From Chloroflexota bacterium (lineage in GTDB: Bacteria; Chloroflexota; Anaerolineae; J036; Brachytrichaceae): a DNA stretch of 47,803 bases. This document shows positions 40,939-47,803 of the stretch, piece by piece; position 1 is the stretch's first letter; each line of letters starts with the position of its first letter. The position numbers and the translations under genes are program-made. Under the pieces are notes generated by a model. It saw nothing but the letters and a program-made list of their open reading frames with translations, made no database searches and was not told the origin of the DNA. The DNA lies in assembly GCA_025354985.1 (NCBI GenBank), contig JANXLU010000014.1, forward strand, positions 1-47,803, read 5' to 3'.

Positions 40939-42153
40939 TTACGCGCGCTCATCAATCGATCTGATCTCATCGTTCGACCGGGCGATCAAATCAGTCAACC
41001 GGCTAAACAAATTTAGCATGCGTGGCGATGGTTGGTCAACGTGCTGCAACAGACTGCGCGCAATCATCAACCGGTCGTTCAACTCACCGAGCGACGACTG
41101 TAGCGACTGGGACCCGGTTGCGGGCGCCCCCACGGGTGCGGGTCGCATCCATTCATTCAACGCAATCTGGATGGCGGTGGCAATCGGGGGCGCAATGAGC
41201 AGGCCGACGACTCCAAACGCCTCGACCATGATGATGCTAATCATCAACATCAATACTGAGCCCAGCCGTTCACGAGGGTAGAGTCTTTTCTCGACCACGA
41301 ATTCCAGGAACACAAAGACAGCGCATGCAATCAGGGTGCTTATGACGGCCAGCAGCGGGTTAAACAGCAATCCGATCACCAATATTGGAATGATGGCAAT
41401 GGCGCCACCCATCAACGGCAACAACCAGGCAACCGCGGCAAACAGCGCCAGCGTAAATGGATACCGCACGTCCAGCACCCAAAATGCGGCCGAAAGCATC
41501 ATCCATGCCAAAAGAGACTGCACCGCCTCGCTGCGCATATACGCGCCCACGCCGCGCTCGATTTTGTGCCATGTGTCGCGTGTGCGGCTGCGCTGCTCGG
41601 GTGCAATGAATCCAAAAGCGATCCGTTCAAAGCGACCTTGATCGGCGGATAAATACAGGGTGATGAAAATAGCCAGCACCCCCTGCATAATCACGTCAAA
41701 TGCAGTAACCGTGGTTCCAAGCGCGAGCTGTGCGATTCCCGTCGCGCTGCCAGCCAAGGCATCGTCCAACTGGCTGCTGCTGGGAAGATTACGCGCCAAT
41801 GCCTGCGCGATGTTGCCGCCGTCCAGCAAACGGGATTGCAGACCCGCATACGCCTTGCCGAGATCACCCGCAAATGTGCTCAGTTCATTTGCAACCCTGG
41901 GCAGCACGAACCATGCGATCCAAACCACTGCCACAAGACCCATGACATACGTCAAAACCAGTGCGATGCCTCGTGGAATGCGATGACCAACCAGCCAGTC
42001 CACAGGTGCGCGAGCCATGGCCGCAAGTGCCAGCGAAAAGACCAGAATGGCCACGATGCTGCTCAATTGCCAGATCAACATCAGACCAAACACCGTGGCT
42101 ATGACAATGCTGGCGGCCAAGGCGACCTGCTTAACGTTAAAATCGCTTTTCAT
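40939..42153 (-). CDS. AI-2E family transporter
   Basis: A 404-residue polytopic membrane protein of the AI-2E/PerM family (eight predicted helices). The paired N-terminal helices (VALAASIVIATVFGLMLIWQLSSIVAILVFSLALAAM), the long amphipathic central region, and the C-terminal MGGAIAIIPILVIGLLFNPLLAVIS / PRERLGSVLMLMISIIMVEAFGVVGLLIAPPIATAIQI helices are characteristic. Members export autoinducer-2 or exchange ions; the substrate here is unknown. A charged C-terminal tail may form a coiled coil. It follows a paralogue by 26 nt, in an operon. Confidence 0.9.
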   Translation of the reverse strand: MKSDFNVKQVALAASIVIATVFGLMLIWQLSSIVAILVFSLALAAMARAPVDWLVGHRIPRGIALVLTYVMGLVAVVWIAWFVLPRVANELSTFAGDLGKAYAGLQSRLLDGGNIAQALARNLPSSSQLDDALAGSATGIAQLALGTTVTAFDVIMQGVLAIFITLYLSADQGRFERIAFGFIAPEQRSRTRDTWHKIERGVGAYMRSEAVQSLLAWMMLSAAFWVLDVRYPFTLALFAAVAWLLPLMGGAIAIIPILVIGLLFNPLLAVISTLIACAVFVFLEFVVEKRLYPRERLGSVLMLMISIIMVEAFGVVGLLIAPPIATAIQIALNEWMRPAPVGAPATGSQSLQSSLGELNDRLMIARSLLQHVDQPSPRMLNLFSRLTDLIARSNDEIRSIDERA

Positions 42154-42179
42154 ATCACCATGACCATGTGAGGTTGTAG

Positions 42180-43562
42180 TTACCTGCCATTGGCATAATC
42201 AGCCCCGGTTTCGGGCGAATTTCCGGCCAGGAGCTGGTCCAGATCGCGCGCCATCGCTTCAAGTTGATCCTCAATGGTCTGGATCGAGCCGTCGGCGTCG
42301 GTGCCCGTGACCAGTGGTTCATCCGTCAAACTTCCGTTTTTGGTTGCATCGCCCGGCAGTTTGCGCACGTCTTCAACTAATTCGCGCGCTTGCAGACGCA
42401 CCAGGCTCAGCGCGCCGCGCGTCGGAGTGAGTGCGCCGTTCTCAAGTGCGCGCTCTTCCCTGCGATTGGAGGCGTTCACCATCACATGACCCAGCAAAAT
42501 TTGCAGAACCGCGGCAACCGGAATCGCCAGCATTGCACCGACCAACCCAAACGATGCACTAAAAATGGCGATGGCCAGCGTCGAAATTATGGGGCTGACG
42601 CCGACAGATTTGTCCATGACGCGGGGCACCAGCAAATTGCTCTCGAGTTGCTGAATCACAACGCCCGATATCACCACCCAGATTGCCAGCCCGGGCGAGG
42701 TGGCAAGCGCGATAAAAAGTGGCAGCACCATGCCAAACACCGGTCCGATCATGGGCAACACTTCAAAAATGCCGGCAATGAGACCAAGCACCAACGCGTA
42801 AGGCAAGCCCATTAGCAAATATGCCCCGGAGGACAGCACGGCGATAAACCCGCACAAAATCAGTTGCCCGCGAAAGTAGCCGCCGATTTTGCCCTCAACC
42901 TCGGCGACCAATGCACGCCATCCATCCCGCTTGTCATGGTGGGCACGCATTAACATCGCACCAGTCACTCTATCGCCGTCCATGGTCCAGTACACCGTCA
43001 TCATGAAGGTGGCAACAATCAGGAACAAACTGTGTCCAATGCCATTGACGATGCCTGCGGCGGGCGCGACGGCATCCAGCGCCGCGCCTTCGCGCACGGA
43101 ACTGAGATTCCATTTGGGAAGCAATGCCGCCCAGTCATTGGGCATCAGTGAACCCAACCCTGACAACCCGGCGGCCGCGGGTCCATTCAACGTAGATCGC
43201 AAATCCTTGTAATACTCGGGCAATTTGATTACCATGCCCTGAAATTGTTCCGAGACAATCGGAGCAATCAAGGCACCGACACCGACAATCAACAGGCACA
43301 AGCCGCCAAACAAAATCAGCGCGCTTGGGCTGGCGGCCAATCCGCGGGCGCGCAACCAATCATAGATTGGCTTGACAGCCACACGAAACATCATGGCGGT
43401 TACCAGGGTGAGGAGTGCAACCTGAAAATGAACCGCAAGATAGAACGCCAGCGCAACGAGTGCAACAGTTAACGTGGTTGCCACGATGCGTCGTGCGGGC
43501 CAGCCGGGTGCGAAGCGCGGCACGACGGGACTCTCAGTACTGCGTTCCGACGCGGCATTCAT
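42180..43562 (-). CDS. AI-2E family transporter (paralogue)
   Basis: A 460-residue AI-2E/PerM-type membrane protein. It has N-terminal helices VALVALAFYLAVHFQVALLTLVTAMMF, the SEQFQGMVIKLPEYYKDLRSTL extramembrane helix, and the C-terminal LPMIGPVFGMVLPLFIAL and VSPIISTLAIAIFSASFGLVGAMLAIPVAAVLQI segments. A cytosolic Glu/Asp-rich C-terminal tail of about 100 residues is longer than usual. I use the ATG at 43562; the frame is open to 43676 but lacks membrane-protein character there. A TAAACT box lies 8 nt upstream. It heads a two-gene operon. Confidence 0.88.
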   Translation of the reverse strand: MNAASERSTESPVVPRFAPGWPARRIVATTLTVALVALAFYLAVHFQVALLTLVTAMMFRVAVKPIYDWLRARGLAASPSALILFGGLCLLIVGVGALIAPIVSEQFQGMVIKLPEYYKDLRSTLNGPAAAGLSGLGSLMPNDWAALLPKWNLSSVREGAALDAVAPAAGIVNGIGHSLFLIVATFMMTVYWTMDGDRVTGAMLMRAHHDKRDGWRALVAEVEGKIGGYFRGQLILCGFIAVLSSGAYLLMGLPYALVLGLIAGIFEVLPMIGPVFGMVLPLFIALATSPGLAIWVVISGVVIQQLESNLLVPRVMDKSVGVSPIISTLAIAIFSASFGLVGAMLAIPVAAVLQILLGHVMVNASNRREERALENGALTPTRGALSLVRLQARELVEDVRKLPGDATKNGSLTDEPLVTGTDADGSIQTIEDQLEAMARDLDQLLAGNSPETGADYANGR

Positions 43563-43676
43563 TGCACGCAAGTTTAGACAAATGCAATCCGGCGGGTCAT
43601 CGGTGGGTCCCGCGGCGTGTGTAGGACGAAGCGTACATTGGACATAGCTGTATACCCCGACTTCGGGTACTGGCAA

Positions 43677-43979
43677 CGGGACTTTTGCGCCTGGCTATTG
43701 GTCCATTTTTTTGGCGACGCGGCGTTTGCAGGCGGTAGGCGTCCCGGCACCTATTAACTCGCCGCAGCATTTGGCGGTCATCATCTGGGTCATTCGCGAA
43801 CTGATGACGGTGTTAACGACGCGTCGGCGTCGGCCTGCAAAACAGAATGCCCGCGATGCTGCTGGCTGGACCGCTGGGCTGGACTTTGCAAAAGGCGCCG
43901 TTTAGACGCGGCACCGTGCCTCGGCAGATTGTGGCGCTCACGGCCACCAGCCCGACTAACAAGCACGAGTTCATGCTCT
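43677..43979. other. Gene-free region upstream of a Fic remnant
   Basis: About 300 bp upstream of the AI-2E operon and of the Fic fragment. A Fic gene should have its N-terminal half and HPFxDGNGR motif here, but no frame shows it. Short frames have no recognisable domain. I see no repeat or RNA gene. Confidence 0.5.
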
Positions 43980-44424
43980 AAACTCGCCACTTTTTTGCTA
44001 TATCGCGGTGGCTACGGGCTGAATGGATTTATCTCGGTTGAGGAGCAGCATGCCAACGACCTGCCCGGATATTACTCGGCACTAAGGACTCATCCGCACC
44101 ACAACTACCACGAGGGGCGGGCTGCGGCGGACCTGACGGGTTGGTTGTCCTATTTTCTGCGCACGCTGGCGGCTGATTTTCAGATGGTCTCGGCGGCAGT
44201 GTCCGCGGCGGCGGACGAAACCGCACAGCGACGGTCAACCGCCAACCATCCGTCCATTCCAGACGCCCGATTTCGGATCGTGCCGGGTCTTTTCAACCGT
44301 CAGCACATGATCAGCAGTGCGCATGTGGCCGCCGCGCTCGGCCTTTCCAGGCGGCTGGCATGTGTGTTGCTGGCGCACTGGGTGGCGGACGGCATGTTGG
44401 TTCCGCTGGAACTCTCACGCAAGG
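43980..44424 (+). pseudogene. Fic-family gene remnant (C-terminal part)
   Basis: The frame reads LATFLLYRGGYGLNGFISVEEQHANDLPGYYSAL, then LTGWLSYFLRTLAADF and a winged-helix tail (ISSAHVAAALGLSRRLACVLLAHWVADGMLVPLELSRKG). This is the part of a Fic protein that normally follows HPFxDGNGR, through to its C-terminal HTH. The catalytic half is missing, so it cannot be an AMP-transferase. The end is cut by the repeat at 44425, which replaces the last residues with 27 unrelated ones (stop at 44507). No start signal is seen. Confidence 0.75.
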
Positions 44425-44497
44425 GCGCGCGGGCGAAGCATTGGCAATGTCGCACGGGCGATCATGAGTACGGTGGCCAATGCTTAGCCCCTACCAG
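44425..44497. repeat. Half copy of the MITE-like element
   Basis: These 73 bp match 36567-36639 (right half plus terminal inverted repeat and two flanking bases) with a single mismatch. A further 16-bp match, TTCGCCCGGATCGCCA at 44541-44556, equals 36675-36690. The copy is fused to the 3' end of the Fic remnant. Confidence 0.85.
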
Positions 44498-44583
44498 TAC
44501 GCAATAGGACCCGCACATTACTGCGCGGGCCACCGTGCATTTCGCCCGGATCGCCATACCGACCGACACCTTCCATACAACCC

Positions 44584-44895
44584 TCAATCTCCGCGCATAG
44601 CCAACCCGCGCTCGGCCAGCGCCGCCCGCAACAGAGCCATTGCCTTGTCACCAATCCCATGCAACCGCACAATGTCCTTCTCCGGCACGCCGTGCAAATG
44701 CTCCACATGCGAATACCCGGCCGACCTCAACGCCCGCAGCGCACCCCGCATCAGCCCCTTGGGGAAATTTGGCGCCACCGTGGCGGCCAGCATCCCCCCA
44801 AGCGAGCGCTCGATCGCCGTCGGATGATGTTTAGCGGACGGCTTTGCACCTGCTGCGGTGTCATGCGCGCCGACGGTGGGAATGTGGCCTTCCAT
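44584..44895 (-). CDS. Helix-hairpin-helix protein
   Basis: A 103-residue protein. The C-terminal 60 residues (ALRSAGYSHVEHLHGVPEKDIVRLHGIGDKAMALLRAALAERGL) form a helix-hairpin-helix fold like the RNA polymerase alpha C-terminal domain or DNA-repair HhH modules; the hairpin is LHGIGDKA. The N-terminal 35 residues are variable. It probably binds DNA or a protein partner; the exact role is unknown. A TATACT box ends exactly 6 nt before the ATG, so the mRNA is probably leaderless. It is divergent from the DUF385 gene. Confidence 0.72.
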   Translation of the reverse strand: MEGHIPTVGAHDTAAGAKPSAKHHPTAIERSLGGMLAATVAPNFPKGLMRGALRALRSAGYSHVEHLHGVPEKDIVRLHGIGDKAMALLRAALAERGLAMRGD

Positions 44896-44901
44896 TTATG
44901 A

Positions 44902-44966
44902 AGTATAAGGCTCCGATTCGTTGTTCCCCCTTCGAGTCCGCCTCTCCAAGCACACTGAAGTAGACT
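44902..44966. promoter_or_regulatory. Divergent -10 boxes for the HhH and DUF385 genes
   Basis: On the minus strand TATACT (44907-44902) lies 6 nt before the HhH start. On the plus strand TAGACT (44961-44966) lies 9 nt before the DUF385 ATG. Neither gene has a Shine-Dalgarno, and -35 boxes are weak. Confidence 0.55.
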
Positions 44967-44975
44967 GACAACATC

Positions 44976-45392
44976 ATGAGTGAACCAATTGACTTCAACA
45001 CACAGGTAATAAATGAATTTCGCGCCAATGCCGGCGTCGTCGGCGGGCACTTCGTGCACATGCCCCTGATCCTGCTGCACACCACGGGCGCAAAGTCACA
45101 TAAGCCGCGCATCAATCCGCTGGCCTACACCAAAGATGGCGACAACATCGTGATCATCGCCTCAAAGGGCGGCGCGCCCACCAATCCGGATTGGTTTCAC
45201 AATATCGTGGCCAACCCAGTGGTCGAAGTGGAGATTGGCGCCGAGCGCTTCCAAGCGTGTGCGAACATCCCCGCCGAGCCCGAACGCACCCGCCTGTATG
45301 ACCAGATGGCCGCCGCGCGCCCGGCCTTCGGCGAATACCGCGAGAAGACCACGCGCGCCATCCCGGTGGTCACCCTCACCCGGGTGAAGTAA
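44976..45392 (+). CDS. Deazaflavin (F420)-dependent nitroreductase family protein (DUF385)
   Basis: A 138-residue split-beta-barrel protein of the DUF385/Ddn family, which uses F420H2 (or related deazaflavin) to reduce quinones and nitro compounds. Landmarks are LILLHTTGAKSHKPRINPLAY, VIIASKGGAPTNPDWFHNIVANP and the C-terminal REKTTRAIPVVTLTRV. The length is normal. It suggests the organism makes F420, though no biosynthesis gene is visible here. It is single, divergent from the HhH gene and convergent with the S33 peptidase, whose 3' end overlaps it by 17 nt. Confidence 0.9.
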   Translation: MSEPIDFNTQVINEFRANAGVVGGHFVHMPLILLHTTGAKSHKPRINPLAYTKDGDNIVIIASKGGAPTNPDWFHNIVANPVVEVEIGAERFQACANIPAEPERTRLYDQMAAARPAFGEYREKTTRAIPVVTLTRVK

Positions 45393-46686
45393 CCGCGCCT
45401 GCCGGATGGACGGCGGTATGTGCGCCCCGCATCAGATCGATCAGGGTGCCAAGCACATGCGCGCCATCCATCCGCAACCCGTCGTGTTCGTGCGCGCTGG
45501 ATTCCCACACCTTCAGGCTCCCGATGCCCGCCGCCCGCTGCAGCGACAGCCCGCGATCCACATACATGTCATGACCATAAACAGCCGCAACCACCGGCAC
45601 CGTGTTGTCGCGCAGCGCGCGCGCGTCATACAGCGCCGGCCAGTCCTCGGTTTCGGCCAATATCTGCGCGGCCCCGCGCAGCGGCCGCAGCTGCGGATAG
45701 TCCTCAAACATCCACGGATAGATCATCTCGCCGGTAAACAAGACCGGCGCGGGTGCGGGTGCGTCAAATTCCGCGAACCCGGCACGCAGCCGCTCCGCCG
45801 ACCATCGCGAGGCCCGGCCCTGCGTATAGCACGCCTCGTGTAAGATGGCAAAGATCGGGCTGGTCTCCACGGTCAGAGCACCCATCATGGTCAGGCCAAA
45901 CTCATGGCTGGGCGCGCCATCCACCATCGCGCGCTCCAATATATAGTGCACCTCCTCAAGCCCGTCGCGCGTGCCAAATTTGAAGCCGAGCTGTTGAAAC
46001 CGCCGCACCGTCAACGGCGCGCCATCCGGCAACCGCACGTCGTGCTGCGCAAGGTACTCCGCGAGGTCGCGCGCCCGGGCTGCGTCTTCCGGGTAGCGCG
46101 CATAAAAGCGGGCGTTCTTCTCCCGCACGGTTTGGTAAGTGGCCTTATACACCGCGTCCGGATCGCTGCAGTCGGGTGGCATCCCGCCGGTCATATAGAC
46201 CTCGGCCAGACCCTGGTTTGCAAATGAAAGATACGTGCCCGCGCAAAACCCGCCGTAGCTCTGACCCAGGATGCTCCACCGCGCGCCACCCGTCAGGACC
46301 ATGCGGATCGCCTCGGCATCCCGCACAATATTGTCCGCGCGAAAGTGTTTGAGATATGCGGCGATGGCCGGCGCGTCACCCCGGCGCAGCAGCGTGCGCG
46401 TGGTCACCGGCGTGCTCAGCCCGGTCCCGCGTTGATCCATCAACAGCACGCGATACTCCCGCAGCGCGCGCGTCATCCAGTCTTCGTGCCCGGTTGGTCG
46501 AGTGGTCAACCCGCCCGGGCCACCCTGCAGAAATAGCAGCCACGGCAGGTCATCTCCTGCGCGGTCGGGCGTAACCAACTCGCGCGCAAACAGGCTGATC
46601 TGTTCACCACCCGGCTGCGCATAGTCCAGGGGAACGCGAAAGGTGTGCGGGGTGAGCAACAGGTCGGGCAGCGTGGTGGTTGGCAT
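45376..46686 (-). CDS. S33-family alpha/beta-hydrolase (proline iminopeptidase-like)
   Basis: A 436-residue cytoplasmic alpha/beta-hydrolase related to proline iminopeptidase and tripeptidyl aminopeptidases. The oxyanion motif is LLFLQGGPGG, followed by LMDQRGTG. The nucleophile elbow is GQSYGG. The catalytic His is probably in SSAHEHDGLRMDG, and the Asp is in the VYGHDMYVD segment. It removes N-terminal residues, typically proline, from peptides. I use the ATG at 46686: a TAGACT box (46698-46693) ends 6 nt upstream. The ORF also opens at a GTG at 46692, which would touch that box. Confidence 0.9.
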   Translation of the reverse strand: MPTTTLPDLLLTPHTFRVPLDYAQPGGEQISLFARELVTPDRAGDDLPWLLFLQGGPGGLTTRPTGHEDWMTRALREYRVLLMDQRGTGLSTPVTTRTLLRRGDAPAIAAYLKHFRADNIVRDAEAIRMVLTGGARWSILGQSYGGFCAGTYLSFANQGLAEVYMTGGMPPDCSDPDAVYKATYQTVREKNARFYARYPEDAARARDLAEYLAQHDVRLPDGAPLTVRRFQQLGFKFGTRDGLEEVHYILERAMVDGAPSHEFGLTMMGALTVETSPIFAILHEACYTQGRASRWSAERLRAGFAEFDAPAPAPVLFTGEMIYPWMFEDYPQLRPLRGAAQILAETEDWPALYDARALRDNTVPVVAAVYGHDMYVDRGLSLQRAAGIGSLKVWESSAHEHDGLRMDGAHVLGTLIDLMRGAHTAVHPAGAVTSPG

Positions 46687-46692
46687 CCCCAC

Positions 46693-46698
46693 AGTCTA
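46693..46698 (-). promoter_or_regulatory. -10 box of the S33 peptidase gene (leaderless)
   Basis: TAGACT on the minus strand, exactly 6 nt before the ATG at 46686, with no Shine-Dalgarno. Confidence 0.5.
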
Positions 46699-46719
46699 CG
46701 ACGGTTTCGGCCGGTCGGG

Positions 46720-47316
46720 CTATGGCTTGCGCAGCATCTTCACCACCTGCCAACCCAGCAGACAGGTGGCCACCGCACCCAAAATAACCCAGGTGAACTC
46801 GCCCAGCAGGTCGGTGAACTCGGACACGCGGTCCGCAAACAGCCGGCCCAGCTCAACATAGACCAGCACCCAAATGGCCTCACCCAGCACCACCCACAAC
46901 GAAAATCGGCGCAGGTGATAGCGCGTGATCCCGCTGGTGATGTTGATATACGGCCCCAGTGCGGTCAGCAGCCACCGGCTAAAGAACACGCTCACCGAGC
47001 CCCACTTCAAGAGGGTGCTCTCCGCGCGCGGCAGAAGCACGGTGGCGCCCAGCCGTGTGGCGATCCGCTGCGCCAGCACGCGCCCGCCAAACCACCCCAC
47101 CCCGTATCCAAAGTGATCACCCAGCACCGCGGCCACCGTGCCCACCGCCACGACCGGGATGAGTTGCAGATCGCCCTGCTCGATAAACGATCCGGCCAGG
47201 ATCAGCAGAAAACTCGTGGGCAGGGGCACACCAAACGACGCCACCAGCACTGCGCCAAAGATGGCCAGCTCGCCATAATTTGTGAGCGCGGTCAGCAGAA
47301 ACTGTTGCAGGCTCAT
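46720..47316 (-). CDS. DedA family (VTT-domain) membrane protein
   Basis: A 198-residue DedA/SNARE-associated membrane protein, a group implicated in lipid flipping and envelope homeostasis. Typical motifs are the re-entrant FGVPLPTSFLLILAGSF helix and the conserved FFSRWLLTALGPYINITSGITRYHLRRF region (F-x-R-x(3-4)-GP, then G-x3-M/Y-x-FxxF-like). There are four to five hydrophobic helices. It overlaps the upstream gene by 4 nt (ATGA) and forms an operon with it. Confidence 0.9.
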   Translation of the reverse strand: MSLQQFLLTALTNYGELAIFGAVLVASFGVPLPTSFLLILAGSFIEQGDLQLIPVVAVGTVAAVLGDHFGYGVGWFGGRVLAQRIATRLGATVLLPRAESTLLKWGSVSVFFSRWLLTALGPYINITSGITRYHLRRFSLWVVLGEAIWVLVYVELGRLFADRVSEFTDLLGEFTWVILGAVATCLLGWQVVKMLRKP

Positions 47317-47687
47317 GGCGTCGCGGTGGGCTGCCGCTGTGCGCCGGGCGAGCGCGGTTGTGGGGGTGGTGGCGGCCGCTCGCGCGCAACCGTCGTCTCA
47401 AGCACTTGAATCACCTCATCCGACGTCTTCCCCTGCGCCGTGGCGATCTCGTTTATCGGGCGGCGATCCGGTGGCGGCCCCTTGGGCAGGCCCAGGGCCT
47501 GCTCCAGCACCTGCGGCGGCACCCCCTGCGCGCGTGCCACGTAAATGATGTTCTGCCACGCCCGAATTGGGTCATGGCTTGGCCGGTTGCGCAACCGACC
47601 GATAAACCGCAGCCCAAAGAACAGCGTGACCGCCAGCGCGACCACAAACAGACCTATCACTAATATCCGTGTCCGGCGCGTCGTCAC
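47313..47687 (-). CDS. Small membrane-anchored protein of unknown function
   Basis: A 124-residue protein with one N-terminal helix (RILVIGLFVVALAVTLFFGLRFI, about 7-29). A soluble part follows, with YVARAQGVPPQVLEQALGLP and INEIATAQGKTSDEVIQVLE, two short helix-turn-like segments that often mark a cytosolic or periplasmic helical domain. It ends in a Pro/Arg-rich tail (from about 103). It starts with GTG at 47687, 7 nt after TATCAT (47700-47695). It is translationally coupled to the DedA gene, so a role alongside it is likely. I do not recognise the family. Confidence 0.75.
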   Translation of the reverse strand: MTTRRTRILVIGLFVVALAVTLFFGLRFIGRLRNRPSHDPIRAWQNIIYVARAQGVPPQVLEQALGLPKGPPPDRRPINEIATAQGKTSDEVIQVLETTVARERPPPPPQPRSPGAQRQPTATP

Positions 47688-47694
47688 GGCGGCA

Positions 47695-47700
47695 ATGATA
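47695..47700 (-). promoter_or_regulatory. -10 box of the DedA operon (leaderless)
   Basis: TATCAT on the minus strand, 7 nt before the GTG start at 47687, with no Shine-Dalgarno. Confidence 0.45.
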
Positions 47701-47717
47701 CCAAAGGAGGGGAGAAG

Positions 47718-47803
47718 TGGCCCTCACCCCAACCCTCTCCCAGGGGGAGAGGGAGCCGACCCCCTCTCCCTCTGGGAGAGGGTTGGGGGTGAGGGAGCTG
47801 GCC
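47718..47803. repeat. Nested inverted repeat
   Basis: A large near-perfect inverted repeat (arms about 47719-47753 and 47762-47803) made of CCCTCACCCC, ACCCTCTCCC and GGGAGAGGG words. Each arm is also self-complementary, giving a cruciform-like structure. This CCCTCACCCC/CCCTCTCCC type is a common interspersed hairpin in GC-rich bacterial genomes. It may extend past the window's end. Confidence 0.85.

Noticed and set aside
43711-43905. 64-residue ORF as the missing N-terminal half of the Fic gene
   Set aside because: No Fic helix or HPFxDGNGR motif is present in any frame of 43677-43979, so I left it as unassigned DNA.

Overview
The window looks like a chromosomal segment of a GC-rich bacterium, most likely a Chloroflexota (class Chloroflexia/Anaerolineae-like). 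The assignment rests on style and gene content, not on a marker gene. It has lipoproteins with long Ala/Pro/Thr linkers, large MalT-type (LAL) LuxR regulators, DUF4386 membrane proteins, an F420/deazaflavin-type nitroreductase, several peptide-type ABC transporters and short noncoding repeats. No rRNA, tRNA, CRISPR array or transposase gene was seen.

Layout. 1-265 is a palindromic repeat array. 266-2101 holds a csoR-copZ metal-response pair, divergent from an ArsR-SRPBCC-SRPBCC operon. An exported L,D-transpeptidase follows (2140-3192). 3249-9263 is a complete oligopeptide-type ABC importer (binding protein, two permeases, two ATPases). It is divergent from an oxidative gene set at 9546-14829: two phytanoyl-CoA-dioxygenase-like Fe(II)/2OG enzymes, an FAD (DAO-type) oxidoreductase, a universal stress protein and a cupin-MDR dehydrogenase fusion. 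Together these read as uptake plus stepwise oxidation of one unknown small molecule. 14964-20371 has two DUF4386 proteins, a LAL regulator and a quinone-oxidoreductase-like MDR. 20493-23164 is an ABC-2 exporter. A tiny His-rich protein with its own promoter and terminator lies at 23363-23644. A second importer without ATPases follows (23806-27317).

From 27.5 to 33 kb the DNA is scarred. There is a truncated LAL gene fused to a DUF4287/DUF5655 gene, a decayed second DUF5655 copy, and an RHH antitoxin whose PIN toxin has collapsed, beside an intact HTH/PIN pair. An AlkZ-like protein and a multicopper oxidase sit among them. 33-43.6 kb encodes two large carbohydrate/lipid-acting proteins (a mosaic GH16 glycosidase and a 1270-residue phosphoesterase) and two AI-2E transporters. 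43.9-44.5 kb is a Fic remnant capped by a piece of the same MITE-like repeat found at 36.5 kb. The right end carries small housekeeping-type genes (HhH protein, DUF385 oxidoreductase, S33 peptidase, DedA protein) and a hairpin repeat.

The most striking genome-level signal is transcriptional. At least ten genes have a recognisable -10 hexamer exactly 6-7 nt before the start codon and no Shine-Dalgarno sequence, which predicts leaderless mRNAs. Other genes in the window have clear AAGGAG-type sites, so both modes coexist. This pattern was also used to choose several start codons.
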